A stretch of 64,000 bases of DNA, taken from contig NZ_JAERQN010000001.1 in assembly GCF_016805305.1 (NCBI RefSeq), forward strand, positions 930,001 to 994,000. Direction: 5' to 3'. Source of the stretch: Falsiroseomonas ponticola (GTDB lineage: Bacteria > Pseudomonadota > Alphaproteobacteria > Acetobacterales > Acetobacteraceae). The position numbers were made by a program, and so were the translations under genes. Shown here piece after piece: positions 43,776 to 51,712 of this stretch (positions within the stretch are counted from its first letter, which is position 1; each line of letters begins with the position of its first letter). A model generated the notes under the pieces. The model worked only from the letters and a program-made list of their open reading frames with translations, was not told where the DNA came from and did no database searches.

Positions 43776-45037
43776 TCCACCTCGCCCTTCTCATACAGCG
43801 TGTCGCGGCCGAGGCGATCCAGGCAGAGTTCCGCCGTCCAGGGCAGCATCAGCGCGCCGCAGCGGCTGTCGCGGTACATCCGTTCCAGCGGCAGCGACTT
43901 CAGCATGGACTGCCCGCCGCAGGTGCGGATGGCGAGCGCGCAGAGCGCATTCGCATTCTCCATCACCGTGTATTGCGCGGCCAGCGCGCGCATCATCTGG
44001 TCCTTGGTGGGATCAGGCCGCGCATCGGTGATGGCCTGGAACCACAGCGCCTTGGTCTGTTCCAGCATGATGCGCATCTGCGCGACGGCGATCTGCTTGG
44101 TCGGATACATGCGGCGCTTCACCGGCGGCGTGCCCGGAACCTCGCCCCGCAGATACTTCACGGTGAAGTCGTAGGCCGCCTGGCAGATGCCCATATAGGT
44201 CGGCGACAGCGTCATGAACATGTGCGGCCACCGCGTCGCCGCCTGGAAGTAGAGGCCGGGCGGCATCAGCGCCGCATCCTCCGGCACGAAGACATCCTTG
44301 AAGATCAGGTTGCGGGAGACGGTGCCGCGCATGCCGAGCGGATCCCACTCGCCCTCCACCGTCACACCCGGCGCGGTGGCCGGCACGCCGAGATAGAGCG
44401 TGTCCCTTCGCGACAGTTTCTCCCCGTCATGCACCTCCGTGCAGAGGATGCCGTAGTAATTGGCGTGGCCCGCGAGACTGGCGAAGATCTTCTTGCCGTT
44501 GATGAGGAAGCCGCCCTCGACGCGCCTGGCCGTGGTGCCGAAGGCCGCCGCGCCGGCCGCCGCCGCGCCGCCCTCGGAGAAGGGCTGCGAGTAGATCGCG
44601 CCATCCGCCAGGATGCGGTCGTAATGCATCCGGCGCCGGCGGCGATGCTCGGCGCGCGCATCCCCGGGAATGTCCAGATCCTCGGTCAGCGCGCCGGTCC
44701 AGAGGGTGGAGCAGACATGCATGTTCCAGGTCAGCGCGGTGGCGCCGCAATACCGGCCGAGTTCGGCGGCGGTCATGCAATAGGCACGGAAATCCGCACC
44801 GAGCCCGCCTTCATCCTCCGGGATGCAGATGCCGAGCAGCCCCTCGCGATGCATGTCGCGGTAGTTGTCGGTGGGGAAGGCGGCCTCGCGGTCCCAGCGC
44901 GCGGCGCGGGGCGCCAGCACGGTGGCGCCGAAGCGGCGCGCCTTGGCGGTCAGCTCGGCCTCGAAGGGCGTCAGCCGGAAGGCCTCCGCGTCGAAGATCG
45001 GCGCGTCTTCCAGCGTGGTGGCGGGCAGGGCGTCCAT
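43772..45037 (-). CDS. Acyl-CoA dehydrogenase-family flavoprotein
   Basis: A 421-residue protein of the acyl-CoA dehydrogenase fold: LGICIPEDEGGLGADFRAYCMTAAELGRYCGATALTWNMH, FAD-loop FGTTARRVEGGFLINGKKIFASLAGHANYY, WDPLGMRGTVSRNLIFKDVFVPEDA and MYRDSRCGALMLPWTAELCLDRLG. The last segment lacks the usual YEGT-type context of the catalytic Glu, so it may be a hydroxylase-like or unusual dehydrogenase. ATG 45037 has GGAG nine bases upstream; ATG 45046 is immediately adjacent to it and less likely. It overlaps the ligase gene by four bases and follows the hydrolase gene by 98. Confidence 0.85.
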   Translation of the reverse strand: MDALPATTLEDAPIFDAEAFRLTPFEAELTAKARRFGATVLAPRAARWDREAAFPTDNYRDMHREGLLGICIPEDEGGLGADFRAYCMTAAELGRYCGATALTWNMHVCSTLWTGALTEDLDIPGDARAEHRRRRRMHYDRILADGAIYSQPFSEGGAAAAGAAAFGTTARRVEGGFLINGKKIFASLAGHANYYGILCTEVHDGEKLSRRDTLYLGVPATAPGVTVEGEWDPLGMRGTVSRNLIFKDVFVPEDAALMPPGLYFQAATRWPHMFMTLSPTYMGICQAAYDFTVKYLRGEVPGTPPVKRRMYPTKQIAVAQMRIMLEQTKALWFQAITDARPDPTKDQMMRALAAQYTVMENANALCALAIRTCGGQSMLKSLPLERMYRDSRCGALMLPWTAELCLDRLGRDTLYEKGEVD

Positions 45038-45135
45038 CGGCGTCATCTCCAGGATCGGTCTTGAGCGTTCATGCCCGCTGTGCGGGACGCAGCTTCTTTC
45101 CGCGGCCATGCTGTCGGGCATGAATGCACAAGCCC

Positions 45136-45837
45136 TCAGCTCTCCAATGCGTCGCGCAGCGCGGCCGCGAATTCGGCGGGTTTCTCGAGATGGATCAAAT
45201 GCCCGGCTTCGGGAATCACGATGATCCGCGCGCCCGGAATCGTCTCCGCCATGCGCTGCATGGTCTTGAGCGGCGCGGCCTGGTCGCGTTCGCCCGCGAT
45301 CAGCACGGTCGGCACGCTGATCCGCGCCATGTCCGCTCGGCGGTCGAAGGTCGTCAGGCAACGCAGCGTGTCGCGATAGACATCCTCCGGCACCGCCTGC
45401 ATCGCTTCCAGCGCGCGCGGATAGGCGTCCGGCGCCGCGTCCGGGCCAAACATGCCTTCCAGCATCGCGGATGCCGCGTCCCGCATCGTGCTGCCCTCCA
45501 GCGGGCCGAGGCGCGCGCGGAGGAAAGCGTCGGCGAAGCTCGGGTCGCGGCCGCCGAAGGCCGCCGTGGTGCCGTAGAGCACCAGCTTCGCGACGCGGTC
45601 GGGATGGGTCGCCGCGAAATCCTGCGCCACCATGCCGCCCATGGAATGGCCGACCAGCGTCGCCTTCGCGATGCCCTTCGCGTCCATCGCCGCCAGCAGT
45701 GCCGCCGTCAGCGCGGGGAAGGTCATCGAAGGCAGGGGCGCCGTGCCGCAGAAGCCCGGGAACGGCCAGTCGAGGGCGCCCGGCACCAGATTACCCCAGG
45801 ACGGGCCGCCGATGCCGTGCAGCAGGATGGTGGTCAT
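45136..45837 (-). CDS. Alpha/beta hydrolase, NicD-like (putative N-formylmaleamate deformylase)
   Basis: A 233-residue alpha/beta hydrolase. It has the oxyanion segment LLHGIGGPSWGN, nucleophile elbow GHSMGG (S65), an acidic residue region in VPTVLIAGERDQAAP and the catalytic His in PEAGHLIHLEKP. By sequence alone it is only an alpha/beta hydrolase. The NicD suggestion rests on its 4-base overlap with the nicX-like gene, since NicD removes formate from the product of NicX in nicotinate breakdown. It is somewhat shorter than Pseudomonas NicD (about 265 residues from memory). Confidence 0.75.
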   Translation of the reverse strand: MTTILLHGIGGPSWGNLVPGALDWPFPGFCGTAPLPSMTFPALTAALLAAMDAKGIAKATLVGHSMGGMVAQDFAATHPDRVAKLVLYGTTAAFGGRDPSFADAFLRARLGPLEGSTMRDAASAMLEGMFGPDAAPDAYPRALEAMQAVPEDVYRDTLRCLTTFDRRADMARISVPTVLIAGERDQAAPLKTMQRMAETIPGARIIVIPEAGHLIHLEKPAEFAAALRDALES

Positions 45838-46871
45838 GGAACGAGCCTCCCCTCGATGACGACGGGCTCGCCATCCAGCGCGATGGTGCAGCCGAAGACG
45901 GGGATGTCGAAATGCCCCTCCGTGAAGCGGCCCGCGAATTCATTGGCGCCGGTCGAGAACAGGAAGTTCCCGGCGGCGGCGCGCAGCTCCGTCCCGTTGG
46001 TGTCGCGCGCGCCATAGGCCAGCAGCGCCTCCCGCCGCGCGCGGGGGTTCATCCCCCAGCCGACATGGCTGACCGCATAGGCCGCGCGATCGCCCCAGGC
46101 GGCGAGATACTCGCGCATGGCGATGGCGTCGGTGCCCGCGCCCTCGATCGCCGTGACATGGTCATCCACCAGCGTCAGGCGGACGGGGCTTTCGATGTAG
46201 CGCTTGAAGGTCAGGTTCGCGTCGCCCGGCGCCAGCACCAGCGTGCCGTTGACGGTGCCCGCGCGCGGGAAGCTGACGACGACGCCGCCCGGCCAATGCG
46301 CGATGGTGCCGGGCCGGTCCGTCCAGCCCCAGACCCCCGCGGTGATGGCGCCCGCCATGTCCACCACCAGGTCGGTGCCCGCGGCGCTCGTCACGGTCAT
46401 CCGCTTCGCGGCCCGTGCCCGCTTCACCGCGGCCTTCACCGGCGCCTCATCCGCGGGCAGCGGCACCAGCCGCTCCAGCGCCTCCGGATGCTCGTTCGAC
46501 ACCATCAGGATGCGCGAACCCGCCGCCAGGATTTCCTTCAGCTCCGGCGCGTGCAGCAGCCCCTCCAGCGTCAGGTCCAGGATCAGGGAGGACGCCTTCA
46601 GCGCCGCCAGCGCGCCAGGATGGCCCTGCAGCGCGCGGGACGCGCCCGTGGATCGCACCGGCACCGGCGCCGTCTGCCGCGGCGTCGGCACCACCAGGCG
46701 GAAGGGCCGGCAGCCCAGGCGATGCGCCGCCAACTCCGCCAGGTCGATGTTCAGCGGACGGGACTGGCTTTCCGCCAGCAGGCAGACGACCTCCCCCGGC
46801 TGCGCCTTGCAGAGGCGGAGCACGGCCTCGAAGGCCTCGATCCAGGCGGGCTCGATCCGGTCGTCGCGCAA
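45834..46871 (-). CDS. nicX: 2,5-dihydroxypyridine 5,6-dioxygenase-like protein (NicX family)
   Basis: A 345-residue protein of the aminopeptidase-T-like superfamily that includes NicX, the iron enzyme opening 2,5-dihydroxypyridine to N-formylmaleamate. H269 (AVSHVGWGMNP), H320 and D322 (EGHFDIPVFG) fit the His...His-x-Asp iron ligands of Pseudomonas NicX as I recall them. The adjacent NicD-like hydrolase and divergent MarR regulator strengthen the call, as nic clusters use a MarR-type regulator, NicR. Nicotinate hydroxylases are not in the window. No ATG is near; TTG 46871 with AGGGAG nine bases upstream is the best start. Confidence 0.8.
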   Translation of the reverse strand: MRDDRIEPAWIEAFEAVLRLCKAQPGEVVCLLAESQSRPLNIDLAELAAHRLGCRPFRLVVPTPRQTAPVPVRSTGASRALQGHPGALAALKASSLILDLTLEGLLHAPELKEILAAGSRILMVSNEHPEALERLVPLPADEAPVKAAVKRARAAKRMTVTSAAGTDLVVDMAGAITAGVWGWTDRPGTIAHWPGGVVVSFPRAGTVNGTLVLAPGDANLTFKRYIESPVRLTLVDDHVTAIEGAGTDAIAMREYLAAWGDRAAYAVSHVGWGMNPRARREALLAYGARDTNGTELRAAAGNFLFSTGANEFAGRFTEGHFDIPVFGCTIALDGEPVVIEGRLVP

Positions 46872-46917
46872 TCCCGGGCACTCCCTGACGTTGCCCCAAG
46901 GATAACGCTGGTCCGCG

Positions 46918-46937
46918 ACATATGAAAAGTCATATGT
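46918..46937. promoter_or_regulatory. Perfect palindrome between marR and nicX: probable MarR operator
   Basis: ACATATGA-AAAG-TCATATGT is a 20-bp site with perfect 8-bp arms, AT-rich in otherwise GC-rich DNA. It lies in the 50-bp space between the divergent nicX-like and MarR genes and covers the first candidate marR start codons (46922 and 46934). This position fits an operator controlling both genes. Confidence 0.75.
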
Positions 46938-47380
46938 TGGCCGCCATGGGCGAATCCCCCCGCTTCGTCGATGGCTACCTGCTGGCCCTGCTGGCGCGGG
47001 CGAGCCATGCGGCCTCCGCCGGCTTCCATGCGCAGCTCAAGGCGCGCGGCGTGGCGGTGCCGGTCTGGCGCGTGCTGGCGACGCTGGAAGGCGCGCCGCA
47101 GGGCGTGACGGTGGGCGAACTGGCCGAGACCTGCCTGATGCAGCAGCCCACCATGTCCAAGCTGCTGGACCGGATGGAGGCCGATGGCCTGGTGGCGCGG
47201 CAGCGCCAGGGCCGCACGATGCGGGTGATGCTGACGCCGCCCGGCGCCACCCTGGCCGCCGCGCTGGTGGCGGAAGCCCGTGCCCATGAGGCCGCGCTGC
47301 TCGCCCGCCATGCCGGCGCCGCCCCCGCCCTGAAGGCGCTGCTGCGGGACATTGCGGGGCCTTCATCGGAAGCGGGCTGA
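46922..47380 (+). CDS. MarR-family transcriptional regulator (NicR-like)
   Basis: A MarR-type winged-helix regulator of 144-152 residues: GYLLALLARASHAASAGFHAQLKARGVAVPVWRVLATLEG, the recognition region VTVGELAETCLMQQPTMSKLLDRMEADGLVARQRQGRTMRVMLTPPG and C-terminal dimer helices. It diverges from the nicX-like operon, so an aromatic or pyridine effector is likely (inference). Three in-frame ATGs occur at 46922, 46934 and 46946. The first two lie inside the palindrome; 46946 would leave the operator wholly in the leader. No clear ribosome binding site decides between them. Confidence 0.9.
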   Translation: MKSHMLAAMGESPRFVDGYLLALLARASHAASAGFHAQLKARGVAVPVWRVLATLEGAPQGVTVGELAETCLMQQPTMSKLLDRMEADGLVARQRQGRTMRVMLTPPGATLAAALVAEARAHEAALLARHAGAAPALKALLRDIAGPSSEAG

Positions 47381-47396
47381 TCCCCATCTCCCGCCC

Positions 47397-47486
47397 ATGC
47401 CATCTCCGGACAAGCTCGGCCGCATCGTGCTGGTGCTGCTCGTCATCTCCGCCCTCGTGCAGATCGCGCGCCTCGTCTTGTCTTGA
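47397..47486 (+). CDS. Possible 29-residue single-helix peptide
   Basis: ATG at 47397 opens a 29-codon frame coding a short charged start and one hydrophobic helix (GRIVLVLLVISALVQIARLVL), ending TGA at 47486. It lies 16 bases after the MarR gene and 47 before the next gene. It resembles many small membrane peptides but has no strong ribosome binding site, so it may be chance. Confidence 0.3.
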   Translation: MPSPDKLGRIVLVLLVISALVQIARLVLS

Positions 47487-47533
47487 GCCCTGCGCCCGGT
47501 AAGGGTGCGGCCGACACGCAGGGAGCGCGCGCG

Positions 47534-48427
47534 ATGAAGGTGGCGGTGATCGGCCTCGGGGCCATGGGCATGGGCGCGGCCTTGTCCTGCCACCGCGCGG
47601 GCCTGGCGACCACGGGCTGCGACATGCGGGATTCCGCGCGCGCCGAATTCGCCGCGGCCGGCGGCGCCACCGCCGCCAGCGCGGCCGGGATCGAGCAGGG
47701 CACGGAGGCCGTGCTGCTGCTGGTCGTGAACGCCGCGCAGACCGAAGCCGCCCTGTTCGGGCCGGAGGGCTGCGCCCCGCGCCTCGCGCCGGGCGCCGTC
47801 ATCCTCTCCTCCGCCACCATGGGCCCGGCGGACGCGAAGAAGCTGGCGGAGCGTGCCGAGGCGGCGGGCTTCCTCTACCTCGATGCGCCGGTATCGGGTG
47901 GCGCCGCCAAGGCCGCTTCCGGGGAGATGACGGTGATGGCCTCCGGGTCCCCCGCCGCCTTCGCCAAGGCGCGGCCGGTGCTGGATGCGGTGGCGGCCAA
48001 GGTCTGGGAACTCGGCGATGCACCCGGCATCGGCGCCACGGTGAAGGTCGTGCACCAGCTGCTGGCCGGCGTGCATATCGCCGTGGCGGCGGAGGCGATG
48101 GCCCTCGGCATCCGCGCCGGCGCCGATCCGCGGCAGCTCTATGACGTGGTGACCAGCGCCGCCGGCAATTCCTGGATGTTCGAGAACCGGATGGCCCGCG
48201 TGCTGACCGGCGACGACGCGCCGCGCAGCGCCGTCGACATCTTCGTCAAGGATCTCGGCCTGGTGGCGGAGATGGCGCGCGGGCTGAACCACCCCGTGCC
48301 GCTGGCCACCCAGGCGCAGCAGCTCTTCACCGCCGCCAGCGCCATGGGCCATGGCCGCGCGGATGATGGCTTCGTCATCCGCGTCTGGCAGGCGCTGACG
48401 GGAATCACCCTGCCGGGGAAGCCGTAA
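47534..48427 (+). CDS. 3-hydroxyisobutyrate-dehydrogenase-family oxidoreductase (L-threonate dehydrogenase-like)
   Basis: A 297-residue beta-hydroxyacid dehydrogenase. It has the N-terminal MKVAVIGLGAMGMGAALSCHRAGL (Rossmann), LDAPVSGGAAKAASGEMTVMASG (substrate loop), catalytic-Lys helix GATVKVVHQLLAGVHIAVAAEAMAL and VVTSAAGNSWMFENRM, which is typical of LtnD-type L-threonate or 2-hydroxyacid enzymes. The exact substrate is unproven and the kinase/aldolase partners of the LtnD route are not nearby. The ATG 47534 follows AGGGAG (47519-47524); the upstream open frame is ignored. It overlaps the convergent PepSY gene by 23 bases. Confidence 0.85.
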   Translation: MKVAVIGLGAMGMGAALSCHRAGLATTGCDMRDSARAEFAAAGGATAASAAGIEQGTEAVLLLVVNAAQTEAALFGPEGCAPRLAPGAVILSSATMGPADAKKLAERAEAAGFLYLDAPVSGGAAKAASGEMTVMASGSPAAFAKARPVLDAVAAKVWELGDAPGIGATVKVVHQLLAGVHIAVAAEAMALGIRAGADPRQLYDVVTSAAGNSWMFENRMARVLTGDDAPRSAVDIFVKDLGLVAEMARGLNHPVPLATQAQQLFTAASAMGHGRADDGFVIRVWQALTGITLPGKP

Positions 48428-49322
48428 GCCGCCGCGCGGCCTTCGCCCGGCGCTTCGCCAGCGTCCGCCGCGCCCAGATGAACACCCCCGTGCCCAGCAG
48501 CCCGACCAGCGCGACCGAGGTGACGAGGTTCAGCGCGCTGCCCAGCAGGCCGCCCCAGCCACCCTCATGCAGCAGGCGCGGCCAGTTGTCGGGCTGGCGC
48601 ACCAGCCCCTCGGGCCCCGCGCGATAGGCGATGGCGGTGCCGCGCTCATCCAGCACCCGCACCAGCCGCCCGCCGCCGATCGGGCGGATGAAGTCCAGCC
48701 CATCCAGGTCATGCCGCGCGGCCACCTGGCGCAGCGTCTCCAGCAGCGGGGGCGTCGCGCCCGGCGGCACCGGCGCGGGCGTGGTGAAGGTGATCCCGAA
48801 GGCCAGCGCCAGGCCGGTCAGCGGGCTGCCGACCAGCAGCGGCAGCAGCGCCCAGCCCGTCACGCGGTGCCAGCCGCCCAGCGTGTTGCGCAGCCTGGGC
48901 CAGCCCAGCAGCAGCCCGGCCAGGCCCAGCGCCACCAGCGCGATGGTGCTGGCGACCACCAGCCAGCCGAGGTCGAGCAGCAGCCGTTCATGCAGCCCGC
49001 GCATGGTGCGGAACAGGCCCGGCAGGGCGGTGGGCTGCACCGGCACCGCGGTGGCAAGGTCATAGGTCGTGGACGCCCCGCGCCCGCCCAGGCTCGCCGT
49101 GCCCGCATAGCCCTGGATCGCCAGCGCACCCCCGCGCCCGGCCGGCCCCGCGGCCTCGATGATGCGTTCCAGCCGCTCCAGCGTGACGGTGCCGTCCGGG
49201 GTCGTCGCCTTCAGCGCCGGCTCGACGGACAGCACGAGGCCGGACAGGATCACGGCCAGCAGCGGCAGCGCGAAGACCAGCGCCACCCAGCGGTGCAGCT
49301 TCAGGAAAAGGACCTTGCTCAT
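48405..49322 (-). CDS. PepSY-associated membrane protein
   Basis: A 305-residue inner-membrane protein of the PepSY-associated TM family: LFLKLHRWVALVFALPLLAVILSGLVLSVEP (helix 1), the extracytoplasmic PepSY-like loop, MRGLHERLLLDLGWLVVASTIALVALGLAGLLLGW, GWHRVTGWALLPLLVGSPLTGLALAFG and a last helix LVTSVALVGLLGTGVFIWARR. The paired LHRW and WHRV motifs are typical of these proteins, some of which take part in iron-siderophore or membrane redox processes. ATG 49322 is preferred to a start at 49337. No functional partner is adjacent. Confidence 0.82.
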   Translation of the reverse strand: MSKVLFLKLHRWVALVFALPLLAVILSGLVLSVEPALKATTPDGTVTLERLERIIEAAGPAGRGGALAIQGYAGTASLGGRGASTTYDLATAVPVQPTALPGLFRTMRGLHERLLLDLGWLVVASTIALVALGLAGLLLGWPRLRNTLGGWHRVTGWALLPLLVGSPLTGLALAFGITFTTPAPVPPGATPPLLETLRQVAARHDLDGLDFIRPIGGGRLVRVLDERGTAIAYRAGPEGLVRQPDNWPRLLHEGGWGGLLGSALNLVTSVALVGLLGTGVFIWARRTLAKRRAKAARRLTASPAG

Positions 49323-49365
49323 CACGGCACCCGTCACGTCACGGATGCTGTCCTACAAGGCCGCC

Positions 49366-49402
49366 CATCACGCGTGGGTGATGAAGTGTCACGCTTCGTG
49401 AC
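49366..49402. other. Two perfect inverted repeats upstream of the PepSY gene
   Basis: CATCAC-GCGTGG-GTGATG (49366-49383) and GTCACG-CTT-CGTGAC (49388-49402) are two perfect 6-bp-arm repeats in the gap between the PepSY gene and the 66-residue gene, both of which read leftward. They may end the transcript of the small gene or act as operators for the PepSY gene; no T-tract is present. Confidence 0.4.
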
Positions 49403-49411
49403 GGCGCCGCC

Positions 49412-49612
49412 TCAGCTGATGGCGGCGACCACCACGGCGATGGCCAGCAGCAGGACCGCGAGCGCCGCGCCCGCCCGGCCCAGCTCCGCCGCCTTCTCCC
49501 GCGTCATCAACGGCTCGGCGGGCCGGCGGGCCGTCGCCTCACCGGGGGTTGTCTCGGCATAGGGGTCGCGCAACCCCAGGAATTCCGACTTTTGCTGCTT
49601 GGTTTGCGACAT
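49412..49612 (-). CDS. Small single-helix protein of unknown function
   Basis: A 66-residue protein: a polar N-terminal half (SQTKQQKSEFLGLRDPYAETTPGEA) and a C-terminal membrane helix (LGRAGAALAVLLLAIAVVVAAI) ending the protein. This topology suggests a tail-anchored inner-membrane protein. No family is recognised. It is supported by a clean start ATG, neighbour-like codon use and a single hydrophobic segment. It stands alone between the PepSY and phosphoesterase genes. Confidence 0.55.
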   Translation of the reverse strand: MSQTKQQKSEFLGLRDPYAETTPGEATARRPAEPLMTREKAAELGRAGAALAVLLLAIAVVVAAIS

Positions 49613-49678
49613 TGCCGGCCCTGTTTGACCACGATGCAGTCATAGCCGGGCCGATTCGACCCGGAAACCGATCACGGG

Positions 49679-49708
49679 TTGAGGAGGCCGGTTTCTCGCC
49701 CTCCTCAA
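49679..49708. other. Inverted repeat in the gap between the phosphoesterase and the 66-residue gene
   Basis: TTGAGGAGG and CCTCCTCAA form perfect 9-bp arms around a 12-base loop. The repeat lies 32 bases downstream of the phosphoesterase stop (leftward transcription) and 67 upstream of the small gene. It could act as a terminator or an operator; no U-run follows in the leftward direction. Confidence 0.4.
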
Positions 49709-49739
49709 AATAACGACGATCTCTTTTTCGTGAGCGGCG

Positions 49740-50585
49740 TCACCCCTGCCGCGGATAGGTCTCCGCCCGCACTTCCTCCAGGAAGGGCGCGCGGATCCCG
49801 GCGGGGGAGACGAGTTCGACCTCGACATGGTCCGCATGCAGCCGGTGCCGCAGGAAGCCCGCCACGCGCTCCCCCGGGATGCCCGGCTGGATCTCCGGCT
49901 CGCAGACGAAGGAGGCCGGGGGCGCCCAGGCATGCGTCACCTCCCCCCGCCGCACCAGCCGGTGCAGGTGCAGGTGGCCGGAGGCGACGAGCCGCAGCGC
50001 CGGGTGGGACAGCAGCGGCGCCAGCGCCGCGCGGGCGGCGGGCGGCACCGACCAGTAGTCGAAGCCGTCCTCCATCCCCTGCAGATAGGGCGGCTTGTGC
50101 AGGAACAGCGCGATGCGCCGCCGGCCCAGCCCCTCCAGCGCCGCGCCCATGAAGCCGACCTGCTCGGCCTCCCGCGCCAGGCCGGTGCCCATGATTTCCG
50201 TGTTCAGCCCGACCAGGCGCCAGGATTCGCCGCCGGGCCCGTCCAGGTCCTGCACGAAGCGGTCCGGGCCGATCAGGCTGTCCCAGCGCGCCAGCCGCGC
50301 CCCGTCCACCACCTGCGCCGGCATGGTCTCCGCCGTGCTGCCGACATCGTGGTTGCCCGGGATGGCCAGCAGCGTGCCCCGCCCGGCCGCGCGGCGGAAG
50401 GCGGTGGCGGCGAAGGACAGGTCCGCATCCCGGTCCGCCCCATCCAGGGAGAGGTCGCCGCTGGCGACCAGCGCGACGGGCGGGTCCGCATGCAGCACGG
50501 CCTCGATCCGCGCCATGTTGGCCTGGAAGACGGTGGTGCGGGGGCCGAGATGCGCGTCCGAGATCTGCGCGACGATGATGGGCAT
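49740..50585 (-). CDS. Calcineurin-like metallophosphoesterase
   Basis: A 281-residue metallophosphoesterase with all metal-ligand blocks: QISDAHLG, VASGDLSLDGADRD, AIPGNHDVG, FLHKPPYL and SGHLHLHRLV. It resembles CpdA/Icc-type cyclic-nucleotide or glycerophosphodiester phosphodiesterases; the true substrate cannot be read from sequence. The ATG 50585 shares a base with the stop of the LacI-type regulator gene (TGATG), so the two are translated together. That places an esterase under the same autoregulated transcript as the LacI regulator. Confidence 0.9.
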   Translation of the reverse strand: MPIIVAQISDAHLGPRTTVFQANMARIEAVLHADPPVALVASGDLSLDGADRDADLSFAATAFRRAAGRGTLLAIPGNHDVGSTAETMPAQVVDGARLARWDSLIGPDRFVQDLDGPGGESWRLVGLNTEIMGTGLAREAEQVGFMGAALEGLGRRRIALFLHKPPYLQGMEDGFDYWSVPPAARAALAPLLSHPALRLVASGHLHLHRLVRRGEVTHAWAPPASFVCEPEIQPGIPGERVAGFLRHRLHADHVEVELVSPAGIRAPFLEEVRAETYPRQG

Positions 50586-51658
50586 CAATGATCCTGTTTC
50601 GGCGCGCGGGTGGAAGCGCGGATGACGAGTTCCGGCACCAGGCGGGTGTCGCGGCGCGGCGCGGCGGGTTCCGCGATCTCGGCCAGCAGCGCTTCCGCCG
50701 CTTCCCGCCCCATGGCGGCGTGCTGGATGCGGATCGTGGTCAGCGGCGGGTCGATGAGGTCCACGAAGGGCATGTCGTTGAAGCCCGTGACGGAGAGGTC
50801 GGCGCCGGCCCGCAGGCCGCTTCCCTGCAGCACGTCGTAGACGCCAAGGCATAACATATCGTTCGCGACGACCAGCGCGGTGAAGCCCGGCCCCGCCAGC
50901 AGCGCCCGCATCGCCGCCTGCCCCGCCGCGCGCGTATAGCCCGCCGCATCCACCATCGCCGCCGGTTCCAGCCCCGCCGCCCGCAGGGCCTCGAGAAAAC
51001 CCTCGCGCCGGTCGATGGCGGTGGAAACGCCGGGCGGGCCGGCGAGATGCGCGATGCGGCGATGGCCGAGCCCCACCAGATGCGCCACCGCCAGCCCGAT
51101 GCCGTGCCGGTCGTCATTCGTGACGGCGGAGGTGCTGGCGCCCGGCAGGCGCCGGTTGATCAGCACCGCGGGGATGCCGAAGCGGGCGCAAAGCTCGATC
51201 GCATGCGTGCCCTCCGCGGCGGAGGCCATCATCAGCCCGTCCACCAGGTGCTCCGCCATGCGGGAGATCAGCATCTCCTCCCGCGCCGGGTCGTTGTCCG
51301 TGTTCGCCACCAGCGTCGCATAGCCCTGCGCCGCCAGCAGCGTTTCCGCCGCGCGGACGATGGGCGGGAAGATCGGGTTCACGAGGTCCGGCACCAGGAT
51401 GCCGATGGTGCGCGACCTGCGCGTGCGCAGCCCGGCCGCGAGCGCGGAGGGCCGCCAGCCCAGCGCCGCCGCCGCCTGCGCCACGCGTTCCACCACCGCC
51501 TCCGTCACCATCCCCCGCGTCGCCGGGTTCAGCGCGCGGGACACGGTGGAGGCATGCACCCCCGCCGCGCGGGCGACATCGGCGATGGTGGCGCGCCCGC
51601 AGCTGGGCGCGGAAGCGGCGGGCGGGCCAGGGTCCCGGGGAAGGCGGCGTTGCGGCAT
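50585..51658 (-). CDS. LacI-family transcriptional regulator
   Basis: A 357-residue LacI-type repressor. The helix-turn-helix with hinge is at about residues 23-60 (ATIADVARAAGVHASTVSRALNP ... RVAQAAAALGWRPSALA). The effector domain is periplasmic-binding-protein-like (TIGILVPDLVNPIFPPIVRAAE, DGLMMASA, VLINRRL, GHRRIAHLAGP, GFNDMPFVDLIDPPLTTI). The Pro/Ala/Ser leader of about 20 residues is unusual but harmless. It diverges from the dioxygenase operon across a perfect 14-bp palindrome, its likely operator. The effector may be an intermediate of that pathway (inference). Confidence 0.93.
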   Translation of the reverse strand: MPQRRLPRDPGPPAASAPSCGRATIADVARAAGVHASTVSRALNPATRGMVTEAVVERVAQAAAALGWRPSALAAGLRTRRSRTIGILVPDLVNPIFPPIVRAAETLLAAQGYATLVANTDNDPAREEMLISRMAEHLVDGLMMASAAEGTHAIELCARFGIPAVLINRRLPGASTSAVTNDDRHGIGLAVAHLVGLGHRRIAHLAGPPGVSTAIDRREGFLEALRAAGLEPAAMVDAAGYTRAAGQAAMRALLAGPGFTALVVANDMLCLGVYDVLQGSGLRAGADLSVTGFNDMPFVDLIDPPLTTIRIQHAAMGREAAEALLAEIAEPAAPRRDTRLVPELVIRASTRAPKQDH

Positions 51659-51698
51659 GGGTGCACCATCCTAGCCCCTCATGTCGGGATTGGGGCAA

Positions 51699-51712
51699 TG
51701 CAATCGATTGCA
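51699..51712. promoter_or_regulatory. Probable LacI-family operator
   Basis: TGCAATCGATTGCA is a perfect 14-bp palindrome with a central CG, the usual form of LacI/GalR-family operators. It lies 40 bases before the regulator start on one side and upstream of the oxidoreductase-dioxygenase operon on the other, so it can control both. Confidence 0.8.
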
